From Rhodococcus sp. P1Y (GTDB lineage Bacteria > Actinomycetota > Actinomycetes > Mycobacteriales > Mycobacteriaceae): a stretch of 64,000 nt of DNA. Under the pieces are notes generated by a model. That model saw only the letters and a program-made list of their open reading frames with translations, was not told the DNA's origin and made no database searches. The stretch covers positions 3,348,001 through 3,412,000 of the forward strand of contig NZ_CP032762.1 of assembly GCF_003641205.1 (NCBI RefSeq), written 5' to 3'. The position numbers were made by a program, and so were the translations under genes. Each line of letters starts with the position of its first letter. The stretch's first letter is position 1. Of this stretch, positions 1 to 9,735 are shown one piece after another.

Positions 1-472
1 CGGCGTCTTCTGCGGACTGTCGTTCCATTTGGTATCAATGTGTAACGGTTCGAAACCCTGAGTTGATACACAGTGCAACTCCGAGGCGGTGGCTCGACCC
101 CCGACCTGCCACCGCCCCGGAGTCCCGAAGAATCGACGCCGCGAGAGGAACCCGATGCGAGATCACGTGACCGATCGTTTCCCTCGTGGTGACGGACCAG
201 GCGATGCGGTCCTCACCGAGTTCGGTGTCGATCGTCAGGGATTCGTTCGGCGCCTTCGCGAGATTCTTCTGCAGAACCCTCCGCCTCGTGGATTGAACGA
301 CGCAGACGTCGCAGCGCTGTTGGCTGTGTGTACCTGATCGAAGTAGCTGCGGCGGCAGGCGCGGGTCGGCCACGGACGCGGGGTCATGCGTGCCGGGGGT
401 TTCGGCTGCGTTGCACGCGGGCTTACGGTTGACGCATCGGTCACCAGCGTCAGCAGCGGGAGGAAGTGCGAA
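1..472. other. Region upstream of the betaine-type operon, no convincing gene
   Basis: No ORF here has convincing coding character. An inverted repeat GTATCAA (32-38) / TTGATAC (63-69), with a 24-base spacer, may be a binding site for a regulator of the downstream operon. A 60-codon ORF is listed separately at low confidence. The flank is cut by the window edge, so a regulator gene could lie just outside. Confidence 0.5.
155..337 (+). CDS. Possible small hypothetical protein (60 aa)
   Basis: An ATG preceded by GAGAGGAA (133-140 region, about 8 bases upstream) opens a 60-codon frame. The product is unrecognised; its second half is charged and probably helical and it ends in LLAVCT. Third-position G+C is clearly lower than in neighbouring real genes, which argues against coding. 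It would lie directly upstream of the aldehyde dehydrogenase and could be a small unknown protein, a remnant or chance. Confidence 0.2.
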   Translation: MRDHVTDRFPRGDGPGDAVLTEFGVDRQGFVRRLREILLQNPPPRGLNDADVAALLAVCT

Positions 473-2002
473 GTGTCCACGTCCGGAAACAGTGCAATCG
501 AGTTTGGCAACCTGCGGCCCTCCCTTCTCGTCGACGGCGCCTGGGTGGGCGCCTCCGACGGAGGGACACGCGAGATCATCGATCCTTCGAACGGCAGCGT
601 TGTTCTCGTGGTCGACGAAGCCACCCCGGACGACGCGCTGCGGGCTGTCGATGCAGCGCGCCGAACGTTCGACGAGGGGTCGTGGGCGTCGACGCCGGTC
701 GCCGACCGAACTGCCCTGCTGACCGCAATCGCAGATCTACTTCAGCGCGACAAGGAACAACTCGCGCACATCGAGACGCTCGATACCGGGAAGACGTTGG
801 CGGAGAGTCGAATCGATATCGACGACGTGACCTCGGTTTTTCGTTACTACGCCGAGCTGGCCGCGGTGCACGGTGACCGACTCGTCGACGTGGGTCGGCC
901 CGAGGTCATCAGTCGGGTGGTGCACGAGCCGATCGGCGTGTGCGTGATGATCGCGCCGTGGAACTACCCACTGCTGCAGATCTCGTGGAAGATCGCTCCT
1001 GCACTGGCAGCCGGATGCACGATGGTACTCAAGCCGAGCGAGGTGACCCCGTTGAGCACCATCGCCTTCGTCAAGCTCGTCGAAGAAGCCGGAGTGCCGT
1101 CCGGGGTGGTCAACCTCGTTCAGGGAAGCGGCGCAGTGCTCGGCGAAGCGTTGACGGCCAACCCCGACGTCGACTTCATCTCGTTCACGGGTGGACTTGC
1201 CACCGGACGGACCATCCTCGCTACGGCCGCCGCGAACGTCACCAAGGTGGCGGTCGAATTGGGCGGTAAGAATCCGCACATCGTGTTCGCCGACGCAGTC
1301 GAGGATCAGCAGGACTTCGACGATTCGGTGGACCACGTGCTGACCGGAGTGTTTCTGCACTCCGGGCAGGTGTGCTCGGCCGGAACTCGGCTGATAGTCG
1401 AGGACTCCATCGCCGACCGATTCGTTGCAGCCGTTGCCGAACGCGCGCGTGGGATCAAGATGGGCCCGGGTCTCGACGAGGCCAGCGAGACTGGACCGCT
1501 GGTGTCGGAGGCCCAACGCACCAAGATCGAGAATTTCGTTGCGCTCGGGGTCGACGAGGGCGCCGAACTGGTGATCGGGGGCGCGAGGCCCGAAGATCCG
1601 GATCTCGCCGACGGCAGCTACTTTCTTCCGACGATCTTCGACAAATGCGATCGCTCGATGAATATCGTGCAAGAGGAGACGTTCGGCCCCATACTCACTG
1701 TTGAGCGTTTCACAACCGAGGAGGAAGCTCTACGGCTCGGCAACGACACGAACTACGGTCTCGCGGCAGGCGTACGAACATCGGACAGTGCGCGAGGTGA
1801 ACGTATGGTGCGTGGATTGCGCCACGGAACGGTGTGGCTCAACGATTTCGGTATCTATACGGCCGCCGCCGAATGGGGCGGGTTCAAGCGTTCCGGTAAC
1901 GGACGGGAACTTGGACCGTCCGGTTTGTCCGAATATCAAGAAGCGAAACACATTTGGCACAACACCGCGCCAGCGGCGGCGGGGTGGTTTCACATCCGAT
2001 AG
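473..2002 (+). CDS. betB: Aldehyde dehydrogenase, betaine-aldehyde dehydrogenase type
   Basis: NAD(P)-dependent aldehyde dehydrogenase, 509 residues. The sequence shows PWNYPLLQ, the ELGGK motif with general-base Glu near 262, and the catalytic Cys near 301 in SGQVCSAG. The GTG start at 473 is chosen because GGGAGGAAG lies 6 bases upstream and the N-terminus then matches the family; the ATG at 386 would add an atypical extension. A permease and a GMC oxidoreductase follow in the same direction. That context fits oxidation of betaine aldehyde (choline to glycine betaine), but other amino-aldehydes are possible; substrate is inferred from context only. Confidence 0.85.
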   Translation: MSTSGNSAIEFGNLRPSLLVDGAWVGASDGGTREIIDPSNGSVVLVVDEATPDDALRAVDAARRTFDEGSWASTPVADRTALLTAIADLLQRDKEQLAHIETLDTGKTLAESRIDIDDVTSVFRYYAELAAVHGDRLVDVGRPEVISRVVHEPIGVCVMIAPWNYPLLQISWKIAPALAAGCTMVLKPSEVTPLSTIAFVKLVEEAGVPSGVVNLVQGSGAVLGEALTANPDVDFISFTGGLATGRTILATAAANVTKVAVELGGKNPHIVFADAVEDQQDFDDSVDHVLTGVFLHSGQVCSAGTRLIVEDSIADRFVAAVAERARGIKMGPGLDEASETGPLVSEAQRTKIENFVALGVDEGAELVIGGARPEDPDLADGSYFLPTIFDKCDRSMNIVQEETFGPILTVERFTTEEEALRLGNDTNYGLAAGVRTSDSARGERMVRGLRHGTVWLNDFGIYTAAAEWGGFKRSGNGRELGPSGLSEYQEAKHIWHNTAPAAAGWFHIR

Positions 2003-2039
2003 TTTCACCTGAGTTCTGCCACAGAAAGGCAGGCCGGCC

Positions 2040-3560
2040 ATGACATCCAACACCGACAGCGGCATGGACGATTTCGGTTACAAGGAATCACTCGATCGAA
2101 GCTTGGGCAAGTTCGCTTCGTTCGCCGCAGGCGTCAGCTACATATCCATCCTCACCGGAACGTTCCAGCTGTTCTATTTCGGGTTCGGCACAGCGGGGCC
2201 TGCGTATCTATGGTCGTGGCCGTTGGTGTTCGTGGGCCAATTCTGTGTCGCACTGTGTTTCATGGAGTTGGCTGCGAAATATCCTGTGGCCGGATCGGTG
2301 TACAACTGGGCAAAGCTGCTGGGCCGGCGCATCGTCGGCTGGTCTGCGGGCTGGTTGATGCTGACCGCGTCCATAGTCACTCTCGCGGCCGTGGTTCTCG
2401 CACTCCAGCTGAACCTGCCCCGAATTTGGACCGGATTTCAGATCATCGGCGACGGCAGCGGGGACAACGACTTCGCGACCAACGCCGTGTTGCTCGGTGC
2501 GATCATGATTGCGATCACCACCACGATCAACGCGCTCGGCGTCAAGCTGATGGCCATGATCAACAGCGCCGGTGTGTTCATCGAGCTGATCGCCGCTGTG
2601 CTCATCGCGATCATCCTTGCAGCGAACATCACCCGAGGCCCTGAGGTCTTCTTCTCCACCAACGGATACGGCGCGGGTGTGAGCGGCGGCTTCCTCGCGG
2701 CGTTCCTCGTCGCCTCTCTCGCATCCGGCTACGTCATGTACGGATTCGACACGGCGAGTTCGCTGGGCGAGGAGACTGTCGAACCGAGAAGGACTGCTCC
2801 GAAAGCAATTCTGCGGGCGATACTCGCATCGTTCGTGATCGGCGGTGCAATTCTCGTGTTCGCAGTGATGGCCGCGCCGGACCTGGACGACCCTTCCTTG
2901 GGCACCCCTGAAGGGAGCCTGCAGTCGATCGTCGAGTCCGTGATGTGGGGTCCACTAGGCACGATCTTCCTGATCTGCATCGTCATCGCAGTCATCGTCT
3001 GCTCACTCGCCGTACATACCGCTGCGATCCGGCTCACATTCGCTATGGCTCGTGACAATGCGCTGCCCTTCGGCGAAAGCCTGGCAAGGGTCAACCCCAA
3101 GACGCAGACTCCGGTGGTGCCCGCGATCACGATCGGAGTGCTCGCGATCTTGATTCTCGTCGTCAACGTCGGCCAGCCTCAGATCTTCACCGTCCTGACT
3201 TCGATCGCGATCATCATGATCTACCTCGCCTACCTGATGGTGACCGGGCCATTGCTCGTCAAAAGGCTCAAAGGTCAATGGCCACCTAAGGATCTGAAGC
3301 CGGGCGGTTACTTCACGATGGGCAAGTGGGGCATGCTCGTCAATGTGGTCGCGGTCGTCTGGGGCGCAGGAATGGCACTGAATCTGGCATGGCCGCGAGT
3401 CGAGGTGTACGGCAGTCCTTGGTACAACACATGGGGTGCGTTCGTGTACATCGGAGGCATCCTCGGTGTCGGCTTGATCTGGTACTCCGTCACCGGTCGC
3501 CACCACATCGGTACATTGCAATCTCATGCATCCACCGGTGACGACAGGAGCGCAGCGTGA
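2040..3560 (+). CDS. APC-family amino acid/choline-type permease
   Basis: Integral membrane transporter of 506 residues with about 12 hydrophobic segments. The core resembles the amino acid-polyamine-organocation superfamily, in particular the GABA/choline (ACT) branch: YPVAGSVYNW near TM3 and a GFDTASSLGEE region near residue 240. It starts 37 bases after the aldehyde dehydrogenase and its stop overlaps the next start (GTGA), so it is operonic. It probably imports the quaternary amine or amino compound oxidised by the flanking enzymes. Substrate is inferred, since ACT members also carry GABA and amino acids. Confidence 0.8.
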   Translation: MTSNTDSGMDDFGYKESLDRSLGKFASFAAGVSYISILTGTFQLFYFGFGTAGPAYLWSWPLVFVGQFCVALCFMELAAKYPVAGSVYNWAKLLGRRIVGWSAGWLMLTASIVTLAAVVLALQLNLPRIWTGFQIIGDGSGDNDFATNAVLLGAIMIAITTTINALGVKLMAMINSAGVFIELIAAVLIAIILAANITRGPEVFFSTNGYGAGVSGGFLAAFLVASLASGYVMYGFDTASSLGEETVEPRRTAPKAILRAILASFVIGGAILVFAVMAAPDLDDPSLGTPEGSLQSIVESVMWGPLGTIFLICIVIAVIVCSLAVHTAAIRLTFAMARDNALPFGESLARVNPKTQTPVVPAITIGVLAILILVVNVGQPQIFTVLTSIAIIMIYLAYLMVTGPLLVKRLKGQWPPKDLKPGGYFTMGKWGMLVNVVAVVWGAGMALNLAWPRVEVYGSPWYNTWGAFVYIGGILGVGLIWYSVTGRHHIGTLQSHASTGDDRSAA

Positions 3561-5110
3561 CCGACACCGTCTTCGATTACGTCATTGCAGGAGGAGGCAC
3601 CGCAGGCTGTGTCCTTGCGGCCAGGCTGAGCGAGGATCCCACCGTCACGGTGTGCCTGGTCGAGGCGGGTCCATCGGATGTCGGGGACGACAACATCCTC
3701 GAACTGTCCGAGTGGATGCATCTGCTGGACTCCGGCTACGACTGGGACTACCCCGTCGAGCCGCAGGAGCGCGGCAACAGTTTCATGCGTCACGCGCGAG
3801 CCAAGGTTCTGGGCGGGTGTTCGTCGCACAACTCCTGTATCGCATTTCATCCACCGGCGGAGACCTTGGACGATTGGGAGGCCGCCGGCGCGACTGGATG
3901 GGGTTCGAAGGACATCGTGCCCTTGGTGGCGCGCGTCGAGAACAACGACACCGGTCGCGGACACGACGGCCCCGTTCGCATCCGCGACATTCCGCCCGAG
4001 GATCCCTGTGGCACGGCGGTTCTGGAGTCCGCGGCCGAGGTCGGGTTGCCGACCGTGAAGTTCAACCGGGGTACCACCGTTCTCAACGGTGCAGGGTGGT
4101 TCCAGATCAACGCAGGCGAGGACGGAAAGAGGATGTCCACCTCGCACGCGTACCTGCACCCGATATTGGATTCGCGTCCCAATCTCGAAGTGCGCACGAA
4201 TTGTTGGATCAGTGAGATCCTGATCGACGACCAATTGTCGGCGACGGGCGTGCGATACCAGCGGCCGGATCTGACCGGTTACGACACCGTGTCCGCGTCA
4301 CGAGAGGTGATAGTCACCGCAGGTGCGATCGACACCCCCAAATTGCTCATGTTGTCCGGGATCGGACCCGCAGAACAATTGCGCGCTATGGGAATCGCAG
4401 TGCGAGTCGACGCGCCCGGGGTGGGGGAGAACCTCGACGACCACGTCGAAGGCCTCGTGTTCTGGGAGGCGTCGCGACCCATGGTGACGACGTCGTCGCA
4501 ATGGTGGGAGATCGGTGTTTTCGCAACGACGCAGCCGGATCTGTCGTATCCGGATCTGATGATGCACTACGGCAGCGTTCCGTTCGACATGAACACTCTG
4601 CGATGGGGCTATCCGACCACGGACAATGGATTCTGCCTGACGCCCAACGTCACTCAGGGCCGCTCCCGCGGAACTGTTCGACTACGCAGCCGAGATTTCC
4701 GCGACAGGGCGAAGGTGGATCCGCGGTATTTCACCGACCCCGAGGGACACGACGACGCAGTGATGCTCGCGGGACTGAAACTCGCGCGTGAGATTGCTGC
4801 GCAGGACCCGCTCACAGCGTGGATCGGGCGTGAGCTCGCTCCCGGTCCGGACGCTGTGACCGACGAAGATCTTCTCGATTACGTGCACAAGACGCACAAC
4901 ACCGTCTACCACCCGGCAGGCACCGCCCGTATGGGCGCTGTGGGCGACGTGATGGCAGTCCTCGACCCCGAGCTTCGCGTCAAAGGTGTCAGAAATCTTC
5001 GTGTGGTCGACGCATCTGCGATGCCCAAACTCCCATCGGTCAATCCGAACATCACCGTCATGACGATGGCGGAGAAGTGTGCAGATCTCGTCCGTGGTCG
5101 ACACAGCTGA
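3557..5110 (+). CDS. GMC-family FAD oxidoreductase, choline dehydrogenase type
   Basis: Flavoenzyme of 517 residues in the glucose-methanol-choline family. The N-terminal dinucleotide fold reads AGGGTAGCVLAARLSE with the ribose-binding Glu in LVEAGPSD. The catalytic His is near 452 in HPAGTARMG, and Asn near 498 lies in the NPN of the C-terminal motif. Start GTG overlaps the permease stop by four bases, indicating translational coupling. With an adjacent BetB-like dehydrogenase it plausibly performs the first step from choline to betaine aldehyde. GMC enzymes vary widely in substrate, so choline is an inference. Confidence 0.8.
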   Translation: MTDTVFDYVIAGGGTAGCVLAARLSEDPTVTVCLVEAGPSDVGDDNILELSEWMHLLDSGYDWDYPVEPQERGNSFMRHARAKVLGGCSSHNSCIAFHPPAETLDDWEAAGATGWGSKDIVPLVARVENNDTGRGHDGPVRIRDIPPEDPCGTAVLESAAEVGLPTVKFNRGTTVLNGAGWFQINAGEDGKRMSTSHAYLHPILDSRPNLEVRTNCWISEILIDDQLSATGVRYQRPDLTGYDTVSASREVIVTAGAIDTPKLLMLSGIGPAEQLRAMGIAVRVDAPGVGENLDDHVEGLVFWEASRPMVTTSSQWWEIGVFATTQPDLSYPDLMMHYGSVPFDMNTLRWGYPTTDNGFCLTPNVTQGRSRGTVRLRSRDFRDRAKVDPRYFTDPEGHDDAVMLAGLKLAREIAAQDPLTAWIGRELAPGPDAVTDEDLLDYVHKTHNTVYHPAGTARMGAVGDVMAVLDPELRVKGVRNLRVVDASAMPKLPSVNPNITVMTMAEKCADLVRGRHS

Positions 5111-6965
5111 GTTTCTCCGCCGGTTCCCGCCGTTCCAGTCCGCGACCCCCGGCGAGCTCGCAGACCTCGCCGCGCACGCTGTTCGCTTCGAATACGGCAG
5201 CGACGCAACAATTCTCGATGTCGAGATGCGTGACGTCGATTCGGTGTGGGTGGTCGAGAGTGGTCGCGTGGTCATTCTGGCGCCCGATGAGACGGTTCCG
5301 ATCGATGCCGTCGACGTAGGTGGAGTGTTCGGATTCTCGGCCATGCTGTCCGGCTCGTCGTTCGGGTTCGTCGCTCGGACGACCGAGCCCAGTGCCCTTC
5401 TTCGATTGCCGGGCCAGCTCATGCGGCCCCTGTTTGCCGAGCCCGCGGGTCTGAAGTTTCTTGCCGACGCGGTGTCGACGGCCAACTCTCAGGTCGGAGG
5501 CGCCGTCGACCGGACGACGAAGCGCACGGTCGGCGAGTTGCTGTCCGGACCTGCGGTTCTGGTCGATCCCGACACCCACGTGCGAGTCGCGGTTGTGCAG
5601 ATGACCGAACGCGGCAGTTCGTGTGTGGTGATCCCGCTAGCGAGCGGCTCGTACGGGATCTTCACCGACCGGGATCTCCGAATTCGAGTCGTCGCGGCAG
5701 GAATCAGTGTGGATACACCGATACGACACGTCATGACCGCGCCGGCCGCCACGGTGACCGCCGACCGCCTCGCGGCCACCGTTCTGGTGGACATGCTCGA
5801 CCGCGGGTTGCGGCACATGCCGGTGACGTCGGCCCGCGGTGACGTGCTCGGTGTCGTCGAGGACAGTGAACTACACGCGGCGTCGACGAGACGCAGTTTC
5901 GTTCTCAGGCGAGCTGTGGCGCTCGCGTCGGACGCCGACGAACTGGCGGTCGCCGCACGCAGAATCCCCGGTTTGGCTGTCGATCTCTTCCGCGGGGGCA
6001 CCGATGCGGCGGCAGTCAGCGCGATTCTGTCGGTCGTCATCGACAGCGTCGTACGCCGGTCGCTGGAGCTCGAGTGGTCTGCCGATCCGGAGGTGCCGCG
6101 AACCGAGATGGCGTGGTTGACGCTCGGGAGCGTCGCGCGACGCGAAGCTATGCCGTCGTCGGACGTCGACAGCGCCCTGTCCTGGTCCGATCGGCTGACA
6201 GACCCGGCGGACAGGGGTCGCACCAGGGACACGGCCCTCATGGAACTCGCGGCTCGTGTACACCGCACCCTCGCTGCCTGCGGATTGCCCGCCGATACCA
6301 ACGGCGCTCTCGCCAGTTCTCCAAGATTTGCGCGATCGGCCTCTCAGTGGCGTACCGCAGCGGCGCATTGGCTCAGCAATCCGTTCGGGGATCGAGGAAA
6401 TCCCTCCGGCGACTCCGGTCTGATCATGTCCTCACTGCTCGTCGATGGACGAGTCGTGTGGGGTAACAGTGATCTGCACACTGTTCCCCAGGTGTATCGC
6501 ACGATGGCGGAGGACCATCCGGATGCCCTGCGTCTTCAGCTGCGCGATGCGCTTGCGGGGCGCGCGAGACTCAGATCGTTGCGCGACGTTCTGGCCAGAC
6601 GCGGAGGGACCTTCGACCTCAAATCGCACGCGATCACTCCGATCGTGAATCTGGCCAGATGGGGAGGCATGTCTGTCGGACTCGCGTCGGCGTCGACGCC
6701 CGCCAGACTGGCGGCGGCGTCGGGTAACGGGTTGCTGGACGATCGCGACGTCGGCGTTCTGACCGAGGTATTCGAGATGCTTCAGCGACTTCGGCTCGGC
6801 CACCAGATAGAGCAGATCGAAGCAGGCGTTCAGCCGGGCGACATTCTGGTGATGGCCGACCTATCCCCGCTGGAGCGGAGCTCACTCGGAGACGGGGTCC
6901 GTGAAATCGCAGCGGTACAGCGTCGGGTGGGATACGTGGCCAGCAACGTCGGCGTGCGTCCATGA
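5079..6965 (+). CDS. cNMP-binding/CBS/DUF294 nucleotidyltransferase-like signalling protein
   Basis: A 628-residue cytosolic protein. Residues 1-120 resemble a cyclic-nucleotide-binding fold, 150-275 a CBS pair (GIFTDRDLR, RHMPVT), about 300-440 a DUF294 nucleotidyltransferase domain, and the remainder the DUF294 C-terminal domain. The GlnD-like NTase signature is intact: G-S near 350 followed by S-D-V-D-S-A near 361-366. The start (GTG 5079) lies inside the end of the GMC gene, a 32-base overlap; GGAG at 5071-5074 is unusually close. It is likely a sensor or modifying enzyme; its target is unknown. Its place in a catabolic operon suggests control of permease or enzyme activity. Confidence 0.75.
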   Translation: MQISSVVDTAEFLRRFPPFQSATPGELADLAAHAVRFEYGSDATILDVEMRDVDSVWVVESGRVVILAPDETVPIDAVDVGGVFGFSAMLSGSSFGFVARTTEPSALLRLPGQLMRPLFAEPAGLKFLADAVSTANSQVGGAVDRTTKRTVGELLSGPAVLVDPDTHVRVAVVQMTERGSSCVVIPLASGSYGIFTDRDLRIRVVAAGISVDTPIRHVMTAPAATVTADRLAATVLVDMLDRGLRHMPVTSARGDVLGVVEDSELHAASTRRSFVLRRAVALASDADELAVAARRIPGLAVDLFRGGTDAAAVSAILSVVIDSVVRRSLELEWSADPEVPRTEMAWLTLGSVARREAMPSSDVDSALSWSDRLTDPADRGRTRDTALMELAARVHRTLAACGLPADTNGALASSPRFARSASQWRTAAAHWLSNPFGDRGNPSGDSGLIMSSLLVDGRVVWGNSDLHTVPQVYRTMAEDHPDALRLQLRDALAGRARLRSLRDVLARRGGTFDLKSHAITPIVNLARWGGMSVGLASASTPARLAAASGNGLLDDRDVGVLTEVFEMLQRLRLGHQIEQIEAGVQPGDILVMADLSPLERSSLGDGVREIAAVQRRVGYVASNVGVRP

Positions 6966-6989
6966 CGTCGAGATAGCAGACTGAGGAGC

Positions 6990-9659
6990 GTGACCGACGA
7001 CGCTGACACGCCTTCCACCGCCGAACATTCTCGCCTCGCCGAATCGCCGGGAGTCTCGGGACCCTGGCGGCAGTGGGGGCCGTACCTGGCCGGCCGGCAG
7101 TGGGGGACGGTGCGTGAGGACTATTCGGCCGACGGCGATGCATGGCAGTCGTTCCCCTTCGACCAGTCGCATGCGCGTGCATACCGCTGGGGGGAGGACG
7201 GACTCGGTGGTATCAGCGATCGGTTCGGGTTTCTGAACTTCGCGTTCGCGCTGTGGAATCGTAAGGATCCAATTCTCAAGGAACGGCTCTTCGGGCTCAC
7301 CAACGGAGAGGGCAATCACGGCGAGGATGCCAAAGAATACTGGTGGGTCGTCGACGGCACCCCCACGCACAGCTGGATGCAGTGGCTGTATCGGTACCCC
7401 CAGGCGGAATACCCGTATCAGCAGCTACGCGAGGAGAATGCCCGTCGTGGGCGTGACGAGCGCGAATACGAACTGTCGGACACCGGAATCCTGGAAGGCA
7501 ACAGGTTCTTCGACGTCCAGGTCACCTACGCCAAGGCGTCCCCCGACGACATTTGTATCGTCATTTCGATCACGAACAACGGGCCCGAGGCGGCGTCGGT
7601 CGACCTGCTTCCTCATCTGTGGCTACGCAATACGTGGTCTTGGGGTCGCGACGAACGCGGCGGAATACTGAAAGAGGTTGTGCCGCCGGAACTTCAGTCG
7701 GGTGGGATGCGCGCAATCGAAGCCGAGCACGGATTCCTCGGCAGGTATTACCTCGCGGCGGAGGGCCATCCCGAGGCCGTGTTCTGCGACAACGAGACCA
7801 ACTCGGCCGAGTTGTGGGGACAGGAGAACAGGTCCCGGTACAGCAAGGACGGGATCGGGCATCGAGTGGTGAACGGGGACAATGCAGCCGTCAACCCGGA
7901 CAAGACAGGAACCAAGTCGGCATTCTGGTTTTCGTTCGACGACATTGCTCCGGGCGCGACCGTCGAGGTGAAGCTTCGCCTGTCCACCAACGCGCCGGAC
8001 GAACAGACGTTCGGCCGAGGGTTCGACGCGGTCGTCGCCGATCGGCGCGCCGAAGCTGACGAGTTCTACGGAAAGGTCATCGGCGAGGACCTCGACGACG
8101 AGGATCGGCACGTGGCGCGTCGCGCATATGCAGGCCTTCTGTGGACCAAGCAGCTCTACCGATACGACGTCGAGCAATGGCTCGAAGGTGACAAGGTGGG
8201 AGAACCGGCTCCGGAGTCCCGGCAGGGTCCGGGTGGACGCAACACGCATTGGCGTCACCTTGCGTTGGCCGATGTGATCTCTATGCCCGACGAGTGGGAG
8301 TATCCCTGGTTTGCGGCGTGGGACTTGGCGTTTCACACAATTCCGCTCGCGCATGTCGACCCGGATTTCGCGAAGGAACAACTGGTGTTGATGTGCAGGG
8401 AGTGGTCGATGCACCCCAACGGTCAACTGCCGGCGTACGAATGGGAGTTCGGAGATGTCAACCCGCCGGTGCACGCATGGGCCGCGTGGCACGTCTATCG
8501 CATCGACGGGTATCGAGACCGCGAGTTTCTCGTTCGTGTCTTCACCAAGCTGTTGCTCAACTTTGCGTGGTGGGTCAACCGGAAGGACTCCGAGGGATCG
8601 AACATCTTCGAGGGCGGGTTCCTCGGAATGGACAACATCGGACTGTTCAACAGGTCGGCACCGCTGCCACCGGGATTTCGGCTGGAGCAGTCGGATGCCA
8701 CGAGTTGGATGGCGTTCTACTGCCAGCAGATGTTCAAGATATCGCTGGAACTCGCCCGCCACGACAGTGCGTGGGACGACGTCGCGACCAAATTCTTCGC
8801 GCATTTCCTCTCGATCGCAAAGGCGGTCAAATCCTTCGGTTCGCAGCATATTTCGTTGTGGCACGAGGAGGACGGCTTCTTCTACGACGTCTTGGTGCCG
8901 CCCCAGGGTGACGCCGTTCCGTTGCGGGTCCGCTCGATGGTCGGGTTGTTGCCGATTCTCGGCGCGACGGAGATACCGTCGTGGGTCGAGGAAGAATGCC
9001 CGGATTTGACGGCGAGGCTGCGTTGGGTGCAGCGCCGCAGGCCCGAGATGATCAGTCCTCTCCTGGCGCGCAAGGACGGGGACGAGGTGCGTGTGCTGCT
9101 CTCGCTGGTAGAGCCCGAGCGACTGAAAAGAGTTCTCTCGCGCATGTTCGACTCCGAAGAATTTTTGTCACAGTTCGGAATTCGATCACTGTCTGCCTCC
9201 TATCGGGAGGGGGTCACGTACGACATCGATGGGCGAAGCCTGTCCATCGAATACGAACCGGGGGAGTCCAGGACCGGGATGTTCGGCGGGAACTCCAACT
9301 GGCGCGGACCGATTTGGTTCCCGGTCAATGTCCTACTCGCCGACAAGCTCCGCGCCTACGGACGTCACTACGGAGATTCCTTCACGATCGAGATTCCCAC
9401 TGGGTCCGGTAATCACTGCACACTGACCGACGCCGCCGATCTCATCGACAATGGACTTGCCTCGTTGTTCCGGCCGGTGAACGGGAAACGCCCGGCCGAC
9501 GGTGAGCGGATAGAGTCGAGTAACGATCCACTGTGGAGCGTTCATCCGACCTTCAACGAGTACTTCGACGGTGACACCGGTGAAGGTCTCGGCGCGTCGC
9601 ATCAGACAGGGTGGACGGGACTGGTCGCGCACCTACTTCGGCCTCGGCTGCCATTGTGA
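6990..9659 (+). CDS. Large GH63-type glucosidase (MGH1-like glycoside hydrolase)
   Basis: An 889-residue protein without signal peptide, so probably cytosolic. The C-terminal half carries an (alpha/alpha)6 barrel with GH63-like blocks: AAWDLAFHTIPLAHVDP, NGQLPAYEWEFGDVNPPVHAW, GNSNWRGPIWFPVN and HQTGWTGLVA; acidic residues in these blocks are the likely catalytic pair. It is about the size of other bacterial full-length 'glucosidase' members, twice the short mycobacterial glucosylglycerate hydrolases. GTG start has TGAGGAG five bases upstream and follows the DUF294 gene by 24 bases. Substrate could be a glucosyl or mannosyl compatible solute, which would fit beside betaine metabolism; this is inference. 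Confidence 0.75.
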   Translation: MTDDADTPSTAEHSRLAESPGVSGPWRQWGPYLAGRQWGTVREDYSADGDAWQSFPFDQSHARAYRWGEDGLGGISDRFGFLNFAFALWNRKDPILKERLFGLTNGEGNHGEDAKEYWWVVDGTPTHSWMQWLYRYPQAEYPYQQLREENARRGRDEREYELSDTGILEGNRFFDVQVTYAKASPDDICIVISITNNGPEAASVDLLPHLWLRNTWSWGRDERGGILKEVVPPELQSGGMRAIEAEHGFLGRYYLAAEGHPEAVFCDNETNSAELWGQENRSRYSKDGIGHRVVNGDNAAVNPDKTGTKSAFWFSFDDIAPGATVEVKLRLSTNAPDEQTFGRGFDAVVADRRAEADEFYGKVIGEDLDDEDRHVARRAYAGLLWTKQLYRYDVEQWLEGDKVGEPAPESRQGPGGRNTHWRHLALADVISMPDEWEYPWFAAWDLAFHTIPLAHVDPDFAKEQLVLMCREWSMHPNGQLPAYEWEFGDVNPPVHAWAAWHVYRIDGYRDREFLVRVFTKLLLNFAWWVNRKDSEGSNIFEGGFLGMDNIGLFNRSAPLPPGFRLEQSDATSWMAFYCQQMFKISLELARHDSAWDDVATKFFAHFLSIAKAVKSFGSQHISLWHEEDGFFYDVLVPPQGDAVPLRVRSMVGLLPILGATEIPSWVEEECPDLTARLRWVQRRRPEMISPLLARKDGDEVRVLLSLVEPERLKRVLSRMFDSEEFLSQFGIRSLSASYREGVTYDIDGRSLSIEYEPGESRTGMFGGNSNWRGPIWFPVNVLLADKLRAYGRHYGDSFTIEIPTGSGNHCTLTDAADLIDNGLASLFRPVNGKRPADGERIESSNDPLWSVHPTFNEYFDGDTGEGLGASHQTGWTGLVAHLLRPRLPL

Positions 9660-9735
9660 GTGCCTCTCTCTTAAATTCGCGAGTGGCGATCAATACCTGC
9701 CGCTCGTGTTCCACCACTCACATTAGAGTGGGTCC

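Noticed and set aside
7623..8864. 413-codon antisense frame within the GH63 gene
   Set aside because: Shadow frame; no SD, no recognisable fold, sense frame carries family blocks.
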